Source: Candidatus Aminicenantes bacterium UBA4820 (lineage in GTDB: Bacteria > Acidobacteriota > UBA4820). From it: 7,469 nucleotides of DNA. The notes under the pieces were generated by a model. The model did no database searches and had not been told where the DNA came from. It saw only the letters and a program-made list of their open reading frames with translations. Both the position numbers and the translations under genes were made by a program. This document shows, in pieces, positions 1 through 5,966 of the stretch. How positions within the stretch are numbered: position 1 is the first letter of the stretch; every line of letters starts with the position of its first letter. Location: positions 1 through 7,469 of the forward strand of contig DHFQ01000051.1 in NCBI GenBank assembly GCA_002402325.1, read 5' to 3'.

Positions 1-58
1 CCCCGACCAGACTTCCCAAAGAAGGGGGATTTCATCCACCCTCTCTTGAAAGTAGGGG
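1..58. repeat. GC-rich palindromic intergenic patch (REP-like)
   Basis: This edge is GC-rich against very AT-rich flanking DNA and has no coding potential that I can see. It holds short inverted pairs: TCCC (14-17) with GGGA (26-29), GGAT (27-30) with ATCC (34-37), and CCCT (39-42) with AGGG (54-57). Such clustered G-run/C-run palindromes resemble the dispersed REP-like elements found between genes in many Gram-negative genomes, and a comparable patch lies at the other end of the window. Only one copy is visible and the left boundary is cut off, so calling it a dispersed repeat is an inference. Confidence 0.35.
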
Positions 59-394
59 AAAATGTAATGTAGATTTTTACTTAAATTAGAATTTTAGGAA
101 AATGGGTGAGTGTAAGATTAGAAACAAAAAAGAAAAAAAATAAATCATAACAAAAAGTTAAAAAACTGCCTGTCCATAAAAAGTAGCCCAGTATGACCCT
201 CTTATATTTAAAAAACTAACTTGAGAATATTTAAAGAAAGAATTATAAAACAAGACTAAATTAAAGATTAGATTTATTTTGGGAAAATTTTATTTTTATA
301 TCTATTCTTTAAATCTGCAAAAAATTTGCAGGAGAGTTTTCTAAGCAAGATTAAAATTCAGTGAATGACAATTTGTCTCTTTTATTTACTTTAG
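59..394. other. AT-rich intergenic region without a gene
   Basis: About 335 bases, strongly AT-rich, with many A and T runs and no credible open reading frame, tRNA or rRNA signature. The only structured item I can point to is the hairpin at 315-331, listed separately. The gene to the right ends towards this region, so it is downstream DNA of the receptor gene rather than a promoter region for it. Whether it serves a gene beyond the left edge cannot be seen. Confidence 0.6.
315..331. other. Perfect 7-bp inverted repeat (small hairpin)
   Basis: CTGCAAA, a three-base AAA spacer, then TTTGCAG, giving a perfect 7-bp stem. On the plus strand it is followed by GAGAGTTTT, so it could be a weak terminator for a plus-strand transcript entering from the left. 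The T-run is short and offset by five bases, which makes this a poor intrinsic terminator. An operator or a chance palindrome in AT-rich DNA are the alternatives. Confidence 0.3.
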
Positions 395-424
395 AAAAAA
401 GCCCCGGGTTTCCCCGGGGCTTTT
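395..424 (-). terminator. Rho-independent terminator of the TonB-dependent receptor gene
   Basis: An 8-bp all-GC stem (GCCCCGGG at 401-408 paired with 413-420) closes on a four-base loop. Read on the minus strand it is followed by six T residues (the A-run at 395-400) and lies about 25 bases after the receptor stop codon, as expected for an intrinsic terminator. On the plus strand the stem is followed by TTTT, so it may work in both directions and insulate the receptor gene from leftward neighbours. Confidence 0.9.
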
Positions 425-447
425 AAAAAACTATTAACAAAAATAAA

Positions 448-3243
448 TTAGAATGTCATTTTGAATCCAACTTTGGCATAACGAGGAGATTGTCTTCCGG
501 TGGTTTGTCCCCATCTTGGAAGTCCATTCCACATTGTTGAGCCGTAATAGTTTACGGTTTCATATTTGCTGGTTGCAGTCTGGTTGTTTGTAACATTAAA
601 GATGTCTGCTATAAGTGTCCAATCGGTCTTCCAGATTTTGAAGGAATATTCTGCGTGAAGGTCAAGAGTCCAGGTGGATGGAAGCCTACCCGCACTACCT
701 CTTGGAACCATGAAATAATCGGCACCATCATAACCATTCTGGAGAACAAAATTCATATCATAAATGCCCAATTTGTTGAGTGGTCTTCCCGTCTGAAAAT
801 TCAACGAACCGCCAACTGTGAAAGCACCCCATCCCCACTGATCGAATTTGTAAGATCCTTGTGCTTTTAAAACATGTCTTCTATCAGTAGGAAGGAATCC
901 ATAGGTGTTTCTTATAAGTAACGGATCAGGAAGGTCATAGTATTGTGAAGCGTGGCTGTTACCCCAGGCAGAGGAATATCCTCTTCCACCACCTTCAAAG
1001 TTTCCTTTTAATGATGAGAGAACATAGGAACCATTGAAGAACCAGTGGTTTGACATTCTCTTGTTTGCCTTAATTGTTAAGGACTTGTATCTTCTTATTG
1101 GTTTAGGCCAGGGGCTTGGAACTCCGTAAACCATGCCATTCCAGTCAGACAGATTACCAAGTTGAGGAGGATAGGTTCCATCAGGGTTTCCAATAAGGTA
1201 GTTGATATTCCCTTGACTGTCAACATAGCCCATATCTTCAATGACCTTTTTGAGGTCTCTATATTGAGCAACTACGCTCAAGCCAAAATCGGGTGTAACT
1301 TCAACATCAAAACCTGCGGTAACCTCATCTGCGTATTGGTTGTCAGTTCCAGGGATAATCGTTGCAGGAAGGTTACCAGAATAGATAGTCATCCACGGAT
1401 TTGTTCCCTGGAAATATTCATAAATGTAACCGTGTCCAGGTTCCATTTCACTGAGGAACCCAGTTGGGATTTTTTCAACATATCTTCCCCATGATGCATA
1501 AAACTTTGATCTGCCGTTTTTCCACGGATCCCATGAAACTGAAACTCTTGGTGACCACGAATCAAGGTCAAAATATTGACCACCAAGTGGCTTCATAGAG
1601 TTTCTTTCAAATCTGATTCCGAGGTTGACTAAAAGACCTTCCGTCAAAGTCCATTTATCCTGGGCAAAGAGTGCAAAATAGCCAGATTTTTCAAGAGTGT
1701 ATGGATTTTCTGGATAATATCTAAACCAATAACTGTAAGCAGTTCTGTCTTTTGTTGTTGGGTCGCTTGTTTTTGGCCCAACGAGGTATGTATAATGTCC
1801 ACCTGTTGGTCCCTGCTTTGTAGAAGAAAGAGAATTTTCTTTTGTAAAACCAAATTTGAACTCGTGATTTTTCATAATGTATTGAAGTTTTGCATAGACT
1901 TGAGAAAGGTCTCTATCGTTAAATGAATAGAATCCGCAGGTTGGATTTAAGGCAAGTCCCAGATAATAGTTATAGGTTTGAGGGATGCCATATTCGGATC
2001 GTTCCCATGGAATGATGTCAAGCCTTGAATGGCTCTTTGCCCAACCTGCCTCTGTGAAGAGGTTGTTTGTCCAGGTTGAATACAATTGAACACCAGCGTT
2101 ATAGCCAGATTGAAATCTTTTGGTCATCCTTGCAATGTCGCTTGTTGCGAATAGGTCACCTTCGTTGTAATAGATTCTGCTTGGGTCAGAGAAAATTGTG
2201 AACTCAACATTGTGTTTATCAGAAATTCTATAGGTTAACTTTGTAGACCACATCCAGGAACGCCAAACATCATCAAATTCTGTGTGTTTACTGTACTCCT
2301 GTGAGCCATATACATTGTAGGCTTCGTAGGAAGAATGAGAAGATGAGAACTGAGGGTTATAACCAACAAAAAACCAGAGTTTATCTTTTAGAATTGGTCC
2401 GCCTAAATCAAAACCATAATCATAATCCTTAAATGGTTGACTGTGATAGACTGTAAAATCAGTAGAATGCGGCCTTGCGCTAAATGAATCATCCGTGTAG
2501 TAGAAGAACAACTCGCCGTGAAATTCGTTGCTTCCGCTCTTTGTCAACATATTAAAGAATCCACCTGTTGAAGCAGTGTATTCTGCATCAAGAGAACCTG
2601 TTGAAACTTCTGTCTCTCTTACAAAGTTGTAGTTAAGGTTTGAGCCGAATGTTCCCGTTGCAGGGTCTGTCGTGTTGATGCCGTTGACCAAAAAGATGTT
2701 TTCACCTGCTGTTCCTCCTGAAACCGAAGGGTTGCCTCCCGTTCCAGAACTGACAACATTGGGAGCAAGATAGAGAGTGCTTTGATAACTTCTTGCTACT
2801 GGAATTGTCTCTAACTCTTCCTGAGTCAAATTTGTTGAAACTTTTGTTTCTTTGAGTGTTACAACAGGTGGACGCCCTGTAACGACCATCTCTTCACCTG
2901 CTGTACTTAGAGTAACTGAAGTTGTTGTTGTAGAGTTAATATTTACCACGATGTTTGACTGAACAACTTTTCCAAAGCCTGGTGCTTCAACTGTTAACTT
3001 GTAATCATTTGCTGGGGGCAAAAATGGGATAACGAATTCCCCCTCAAGACCTGTTTGTGTTCCCCTTGTTCCTTGTAAATAAGAAGAGGAGACAATTACG
3101 GTTGCGCCGGGAATTGCCTCTCCATTTGGGTCAACGACCTTTCCCGAAATGGAGCCGGTGCTTGATGACTGCGCCCACAAACCCGTAACCATTAAAAGTG
3201 CAACGAGCAGTGTGAGCATTTTTGCTACGACCCTTACTTTCAT
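448..3243 (-). CDS. TonB-dependent outer-membrane receptor, Oar-like, with N-terminal carboxypeptidase-regulatory-like domain
   Basis: A predicted 931-residue outer-membrane beta-barrel that would import a ligand using TonB energy; the substrate cannot be told from sequence. The start is set at 3243 because AGGAGGT (3257-3251) lies seven bases upstream and the protein then opens with a clean signal peptide: a basic MKVRVVAK, a hydrophobic run, and likely cleavage after GLWA near residue 24. An in-frame ATG at 3309 would add 22 basic/aromatic residues, has no ribosome site, and sits at the predicted transcript start. Residues about 30-115 form a CarboxypepD_reg-like domain (GSISGKVVDPNGEAIPGATV). 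EEMVVTG at 117-123 resembles a TonB box leading into the plug (roughly 125-240, including SGGTAGENIFLVNGINTTDP). The rest is aromatic-rich barrel ending in F, the usual outer-membrane insertion signal. The gene is monocistronic, with its own promoter and terminator. No TonB/ExbBD or substrate-processing gene is adjacent. Sampled lines are richer in GC than the neighbouring genes. Confidence 0.93.
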   Translation of the reverse strand: MKVRVVAKMLTLLVALLMVTGLWAQSSSTGSISGKVVDPNGEAIPGATVIVSSSYLQGTRGTQTGLEGEFVIPFLPPANDYKLTVEAPGFGKVVQSNIVVNINSTTTTSVTLSTAGEEMVVTGRPPVVTLKETKVSTNLTQEELETIPVARSYQSTLYLAPNVVSSGTGGNPSVSGGTAGENIFLVNGINTTDPATGTFGSNLNYNFVRETEVSTGSLDAEYTASTGGFFNMLTKSGSNEFHGELFFYYTDDSFSARPHSTDFTVYHSQPFKDYDYGFDLGGPILKDKLWFFVGYNPQFSSSHSSYEAYNVYGSQEYSKHTEFDDVWRSWMWSTKLTYRISDKHNVEFTIFSDPSRIYYNEGDLFATSDIARMTKRFQSGYNAGVQLYSTWTNNLFTEAGWAKSHSRLDIIPWERSEYGIPQTYNYYLGLALNPTCGFYSFNDRDLSQVYAKLQYIMKNHEFKFGFTKENSLSSTKQGPTGGHYTYLVGPKTSDPTTKDRTAYSYWFRYYPENPYTLEKSGYFALFAQDKWTLTEGLLVNLGIRFERNSMKPLGGQYFDLDSWSPRVSVSWDPWKNGRSKFYASWGRYVEKIPTGFLSEMEPGHGYIYEYFQGTNPWMTIYSGNLPATIIPGTDNQYADEVTAGFDVEVTPDFGLSVVAQYRDLKKVIEDMGYVDSQGNINYLIGNPDGTYPPQLGNLSDWNGMVYGVPSPWPKPIRRYKSLTIKANKRMSNHWFFNGSYVLSSLKGNFEGGGRGYSSAWGNSHASQYYDLPDPLLIRNTYGFLPTDRRHVLKAQGSYKFDQWGWGAFTVGGSLNFQTGRPLNKLGIYDMNFVLQNGYDGADYFMVPRGSAGRLPSTWTLDLHAEYSFKIWKTDWTLIADIFNVTNNQTATSKYETVNYYGSTMWNGLPRWGQTTGRQSPRYAKVGFKMTF

Positions 3244-3318
3244 TTGTGTTACCTCCTTTCGAACTTTCTTCCAAAAAAAACAAACAAACCTATACTTCTT
3301 ACTCCACAAACAAATTAA

Positions 3319-3348
3319 ATTCTAACACTATTTTTTTTCAATTGTCAA
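3319..3348 (-). promoter_or_regulatory. Sigma70-type promoter of the TonB-dependent receptor gene
   Basis: On the minus strand a perfect TTGACA (3348-3343) is followed by an 18-base spacer and TAGAAT (3324-3319). Transcription would begin near 3312, giving a leader of about 70 bases with an AGGAGGT ribosome site. The spacer contains a run of eight A residues (T-run at 3331-3338 on the plus strand), so a one-base slip would change the spacing of the two boxes. The match is by eye; no transcript data are available. Confidence 0.7.
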
Positions 3349-3359
3349 GTCTTGATTGG

Positions 3360-3388
3360 TTGAAAAAATAAATTGATTATGGTATTAT
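3360..3388 (+). promoter_or_regulatory. Sigma70-type promoter of the REC-PilZ gene
   Basis: TTGAAA (3360-3365), a 17-base spacer and TATTAT (3383-3388) make a good sigma70-type promoter on the plus strand. The start point would fall near 3394-3396, just before the ribosome site GGAGG (3396-3400), so the leader would be very short. This placement argues against the ATG at 3373, which would lie between the two boxes. The promoter is back-to-back with the receptor promoter: the two -35 boxes are 11 bases apart. Confidence 0.5.
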
Positions 3389-3408
3389 TTTATGCGGAGG
3401 GAATGGAA

Positions 3409-4095
3409 GTGCAAAAGAAAGTTTTGATTTTTGAAGAAGGCGTTCCGGTAATTCCATTTGAAGAAACCCTTCTTTTGAGAAAAGAAAACGAAGTTTTAAG
3501 GTCCAATTCAGTGAATGAGACACTCGCAATTCTAAACCAGAAAAAAGTGGATCTCTTAATCGTTGATGATAAAATAAACGAAATGAGTATTGAAGAGTTT
3601 GCAAAGAATATAAGGGAGGAGATAAATTACAAAGATTTATCAATTTTGCTTTTGTCGTCCAGTTCCCTCGACACTCCTCCAAAGGGAATAAATGCTGTCA
3701 TTAAAAAACCGCTATCAAGTTTAGAATTTAATGAGTGTTGTAAAAAACTGTTGAGTGTGGAATCAAGGAAAGAGTTGAGGCTCCTTGTTTATGTTCAGGT
3801 TCAAGGGTTTGTAAGATCAAACTTCTTTCTATGCAATTCAAGAAATCTCTCCGCAAGCGGAATACTTATAATGACCACAAAGATTTTGAAAATAGGAGAG
3901 AGTGTTCAATTGATGATAACTTTGCCAAGAGAAAAAGAAAAAGTGAAGGCTTTTGCCCGTGTTGTAAGGGAAGCAAAAGAGGTTTCAACCCAGTTAAATG
4001 CTTACGGGTTGCAATTCGTGGAAATTTCTGAGAAAGACAGGGAGAGGATAAGGAAATTTGTTCAGGAGCAAAAAGATCAAAGCGAAAGTTTTTGA
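3409..4095 (+). CDS. REC-PilZ protein: receiver-like domain fused to a c-di-GMP-binding PilZ domain
   Basis: A 228-residue protein from the GTG start at 3409, chosen because GGAGG (3396-3400) lies eight bases upstream; ATG 3403 is too close to that site and ATG 3373 lies inside the predicted promoter. Numbers here count from the GTG. Residues about 2-118 look like a response-regulator receiver: hydrophobic strand VLIF, a DLLIVDD strand whose first D (residue 53) fits the phosphoacceptor, SSSS at the Thr/Ser position, and a KKP motif near 99-101. The acidic pocket that is normally DD reads EE (9-10), so phosphorylation may be weak or absent. Residues about 120-220 are PilZ: RKELR (120-124) fits the RxxxR motif and NLSASG (146-151) fits (D/N)xSxxG, so both c-di-GMP contact motifs are kept. 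There is no output DNA-binding domain or membrane segment. It probably acts as a cytoplasmic c-di-GMP effector, perhaps on motility or envelope functions; the target is unknown. It is divergent from the receptor gene and its end overlaps ruvA. Confidence 0.85.
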   Translation: MQKKVLIFEEGVPVIPFEETLLLRKENEVLRSNSVNETLAILNQKKVDLLIVDDKINEMSIEEFAKNIREEINYKDLSILLLSSSSLDTPPKGINAVIKKPLSSLEFNECCKKLLSVESRKELRLLVYVQVQGFVRSNFFLCNSRNLSASGILIMTTKILKIGESVQLMITLPREKEKVKAFARVVREAKEVSTQLNAYGLQFVEISEKDRERIRKFVQEQKDQSESF

Positions 4096-4670
4096 AGCGC
4101 CTTTTTAAGAATTTCCTCAAGAGACAATTCGGGATTATTCTTTTTGATTTCTTCAACAACCCTGTAAGAATCGTTAGATTTATAGCCGAGTGTTTCTAAA
4201 GCTGAAACTGCATCATAAATAACATCTTCAATTGCCTTTGATTTTTCCTGGTCTTTTGATGATTCAACTCCTATTGGCAAATCTTTCTCTTTAAGTTCCA
4301 AAACTATTCTCTCCGCAGTCTTTTTTCCAACCTTTGGGATTTTTAAAAATCTTTTTGGGTTTTGCTCTCTTACTGCTATGAAGAACTCTTCTATTGACAT
4401 ACTTGAAAGAATTGCAAGGGCTGTCCCGGGACCAATTCCGTGAATTTGTCTTAATATGACAAAAAGTTCTTTTTCTTCTTTTTTAAGAAAGCCAAACAAC
4501 TGGATTGAATCCTGTCTAACTTCAGTCTCTATAAAAAGTTCAACCTCTTTACCATCAAGCAATGAACTCGTAGTAAGGGGAACCAAAACGAGAAAGCCTA
4601 TACCTCCAACATCAATGATTAAAGAAGTTGGATTTTTTTCTATAATTTGTCCTTTAAGTCTTGCTATCAT
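4077..4670 (-). CDS. ruvA: Holliday junction branch migration complex subunit RuvA
   Basis: RuvA binds four-way Holliday junctions as a tetramer and loads the RuvB motor for branch migration in recombinational repair. The 197 residues match the family length (about 200). The N-terminal OB-fold domain (MIARLKGQIIEK, then IIDVGGIGF at 18-26) is followed by two helix-hairpin-helix motifs, at about 71-90 (HGIGPGTALAILS) and 108-126 (IPKVGKKTAERIVLELKEK), a charged linker near 134-146, and the small domain III (about 147-197) that contacts RuvB. Its ATG overlaps the ruvC stop in an ATGA arrangement, and AGGAA lies five bases upstream inside ruvC, so translation is probably coupled. ruvB, often the next gene, is not here: the reading frame instead ends 19 bp inside the convergent REC-PilZ gene, and no terminator fits between them. 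Confidence 0.97.
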   Translation of the reverse strand: MIARLKGQIIEKNPTSLIIDVGGIGFLVLVPLTTSSLLDGKEVELFIETEVRQDSIQLFGFLKKEEKELFVILRQIHGIGPGTALAILSSMSIEEFFIAVREQNPKRFLKIPKVGKKTAERIVLELKEKDLPIGVESSKDQEKSKAIEDVIYDAVSALETLGYKSNDSYRVVEEIKKNNPELSLEEILKKALQKLSL

Positions 4671-5143
4671 TTTATTTCCTTTCTTAATGCTGATGTAATG
4701 GCAAGGGCGAGTGCGTCTGAAGCATCAAAAGAAGAGGGTTTTTCTTTTAATCCCAAAATTTTTTCAACCATAAATGAAACCTGCGATTTTTCAGCCCTTC
4801 CATTTCCCGTGATGGCTGACTTGACAAGTGTTGGAGAGAATTCCCGTATTGAAATCCCGTTTGAATGAGCACAGGCGATGATTGCGCCCCTAATTTGGCC
4901 TAATTTTAAAGCAGTGCGGGCATTTTTTGAAACAAAAACATCCTCTAATGCAATGCTTTCAATGGCGAAATTTTTAAAAATTGAGTTTAAATTGTCAAAA
5001 AGAAAGCCGATCCTTTGAGAAAATGGGGTTTCAGATTTCATTCTGATTGTTCCAAACTCAATTGGTTTTAAAATTGAACCGTAAGAGGATATTATCCCGT
5101 ATCCCGTTGATACTGAACCGCTATCAATTCCGCATATAATCAT
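4667..5143 (-). CDS. ruvC: Crossover junction endodeoxyribonuclease RuvC
   Basis: RuvC cuts Holliday junctions symmetrically after RuvAB branch migration. The 158-residue length is normal. All four expected metal-binding acidic residues are visible and correctly spaced: D7 in GIDSG, E67 in ALEDVF, and D140 and D143 in FDASDALALAI, corresponding to E. coli D7, E66, D138 and D141. Other family landmarks are KNARTALKLGQIRGAI (74-89) and ITGNGRAEKSQV (111-122). One deviation is that the usual GIDPG reads GIDSG. The start codon follows the yebC stop directly (TAA then ATG) without a clear ribosome site, and the stop overlaps the ruvA start, so it likely depends on translational coupling within a yebC-ruvC-ruvA transcript. 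Confidence 0.97.
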   Translation of the reverse strand: MIICGIDSGSVSTGYGIISSYGSILKPIEFGTIRMKSETPFSQRIGFLFDNLNSIFKNFAIESIALEDVFVSKNARTALKLGQIRGAIIACAHSNGISIREFSPTLVKSAITGNGRAEKSQVSFMVEKILGLKEKPSSFDASDALALAITSALRKEIK

Positions 5144-5893
5144 TTAGTTAGACATTGCTTCAAGTTCTTTATCATCAATATCAAAGTTTGCCCAAACATT
5201 TGCAACATCATCGTTATCTTCAAGTGCATCAAGAAGTTTTAACAAACTTCTTGCATGATCTCCTTCAATTTTGACAGTTAGTTGAGGGGTAAAAACAGCC
5301 TTTACGGATGTCGGTTTGACACCAGATTTTGTTAGCGATTCTGCAACCTGATTAAAATTTTCAAATGGGGCAACGACGATGAAATTTTCCCCATCGTTGA
5401 TAACATCATCGGCTCCCGCCTCTATTGCGAGCTCCATAAGTTTTTCTTCGCTTATTGTGCTTGAAGGAATTGTGATATGACCCTCTCTTTTAAAATTTCT
5501 TATTGCACAGCCGGGAACGCCAAGATTTCCGCCATACTTTGTAAAAATGTGTCTTAATTCTCCTGTTGTTCTATTTCTATTATCTGTCTGAACTTCAACC
5601 ATTATTGCTACACCTGAAGGACCGAAGCCTTCAAATAATACTTCTTCAATTGAAGCTCCGCCCTCAGCCCCTGTTCCTCTTGCAATTGCTCTTTTTATGT
5701 TATCGTTTGGCATATTGATTTCTCTTGCCGCTTGCATTGCATTTCTTAGCCTCGGGTTATTTTCAGGATCTCCACCTCCCAGTCTTGCAGCAACTATTAT
5801 CTCTTTCGCAACTTTTGTGAACATCTTGCCTCTTTTGGCATCCTGTGCGCCTTTTCTTGCTTTAATATTAGCCCATTTATTATGACCTGACAT
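5144..5893 (-). CDS. yebC: YebC/TACO1-family translation factor or transcriptional regulator
   Basis: A 249-residue member of the YebC/PmpR family, close to the usual 240-250. The family hallmark is at the N-terminus: MSGHNKWANIKARKGAQDAK, then RGKMFTK, with GGGDPENNPRLRNAM (39-53) and MPNDNIKRAIARGTG (61-75) after it. The middle carries EGFGPSGVAIMVEVQTDNRNRT (from about 88) and GGNLGVPGCA (121-130), and the C-terminal domain is acidic (LEDNDDVANVWANFDI). Members have been described as transcriptional regulators and, more recently, as ribosome-associated factors that relieve stalling at proline-rich stretches; the sequence cannot decide between these. The start is supported by AGGAGG (5904-5899) five bases upstream. 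It is the first gene of yebC-ruvC-ruvA, a widespread bacterial arrangement, and is divergent from xseA. Confidence 0.96.
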   Translation of the reverse strand: MSGHNKWANIKARKGAQDAKRGKMFTKVAKEIIVAARLGGGDPENNPRLRNAMQAAREINMPNDNIKRAIARGTGAEGGASIEEVLFEGFGPSGVAIMVEVQTDNRNRTTGELRHIFTKYGGNLGVPGCAIRNFKREGHITIPSSTISEEKLMELAIEAGADDVINDGENFIVVAPFENFNQVAESLTKSGVKPTSVKAVFTPQLTVKIEGDHARSLLKLLDALEDNDDVANVWANFDIDDKELEAMSN

Positions 5894-5924
5894 ATTTTCC
5901 TCCTTATAACAATTTCAAAAATAT

Positions 5925-5952
5925 ATTTTACAATAAATTGCCTATCCTTCAA
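5925..5952 (-). promoter_or_regulatory. Probable promoter of the yebC-ruvC-ruvA operon
   Basis: On the minus strand TTGAAG (5952-5947), a 16-base spacer and TAAAAT (5930-5925), with TG immediately before the -10, form a plausible sigma70-type promoter about 30 bases before the yebC start. The 73-base spacer must also serve xseA on the plus strand. There the best -10 candidate is TACAAT (5929-5934), overlapping this -10, but I find no good -35 for it. I see no LexA-like operator in the spacer, so there is no sequence sign of SOS control. Confidence 0.45.
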
Positions 5953-5966
5953 AATGGGGAAAAAAA

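Noticed and set aside
355..368. A 14-base sequence, AATTCAGTGAATGA, occurs here and again at 3505-3518 within the REC-PilZ gene.
   Set aside because: One exact 14-mer pair in 7.5 kb of AT-rich DNA is not far from chance, the flanks do not match, and one copy is coding.
655..1853. Several open frames of 65-110 codons on both strands within the receptor gene, and similar ones inside ruvA, yebC and xseA.
   Set aside because: They lie wholly inside well-recognised genes in other frames, lack ribosome sites and resemble no protein family.
3244..3309. A 22-residue N-terminal extension of the receptor from ATG 3309.
   Set aside because: It has no ribosome site, lies at the predicted transcript start, and would bury the signal peptide behind a basic aromatic stretch; 3243 has an ideal ribosome site.
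3373..3408. An upstream ATG start at 3373 or 3403 for the REC-PilZ gene.
   Set aside because: 3373 falls inside the predicted promoter and 3403 is only one to two bases from GGAGG; GTG 3409 has proper spacing. Without homologue alignment the choice remains moderately certain.
4082..4106. GCG...CGC followed by five T residues as a terminator for the REC-PilZ gene.
   Set aside because: Only three base pairs form before mismatches, too weak for an intrinsic terminator.
5894..5966. A LexA/SOS operator between yebC and xseA, looked for because the flanking genes are repair genes.
   Set aside because: No inverted GAAC/GTTC-type or CTG-N10-CAG operator is present.
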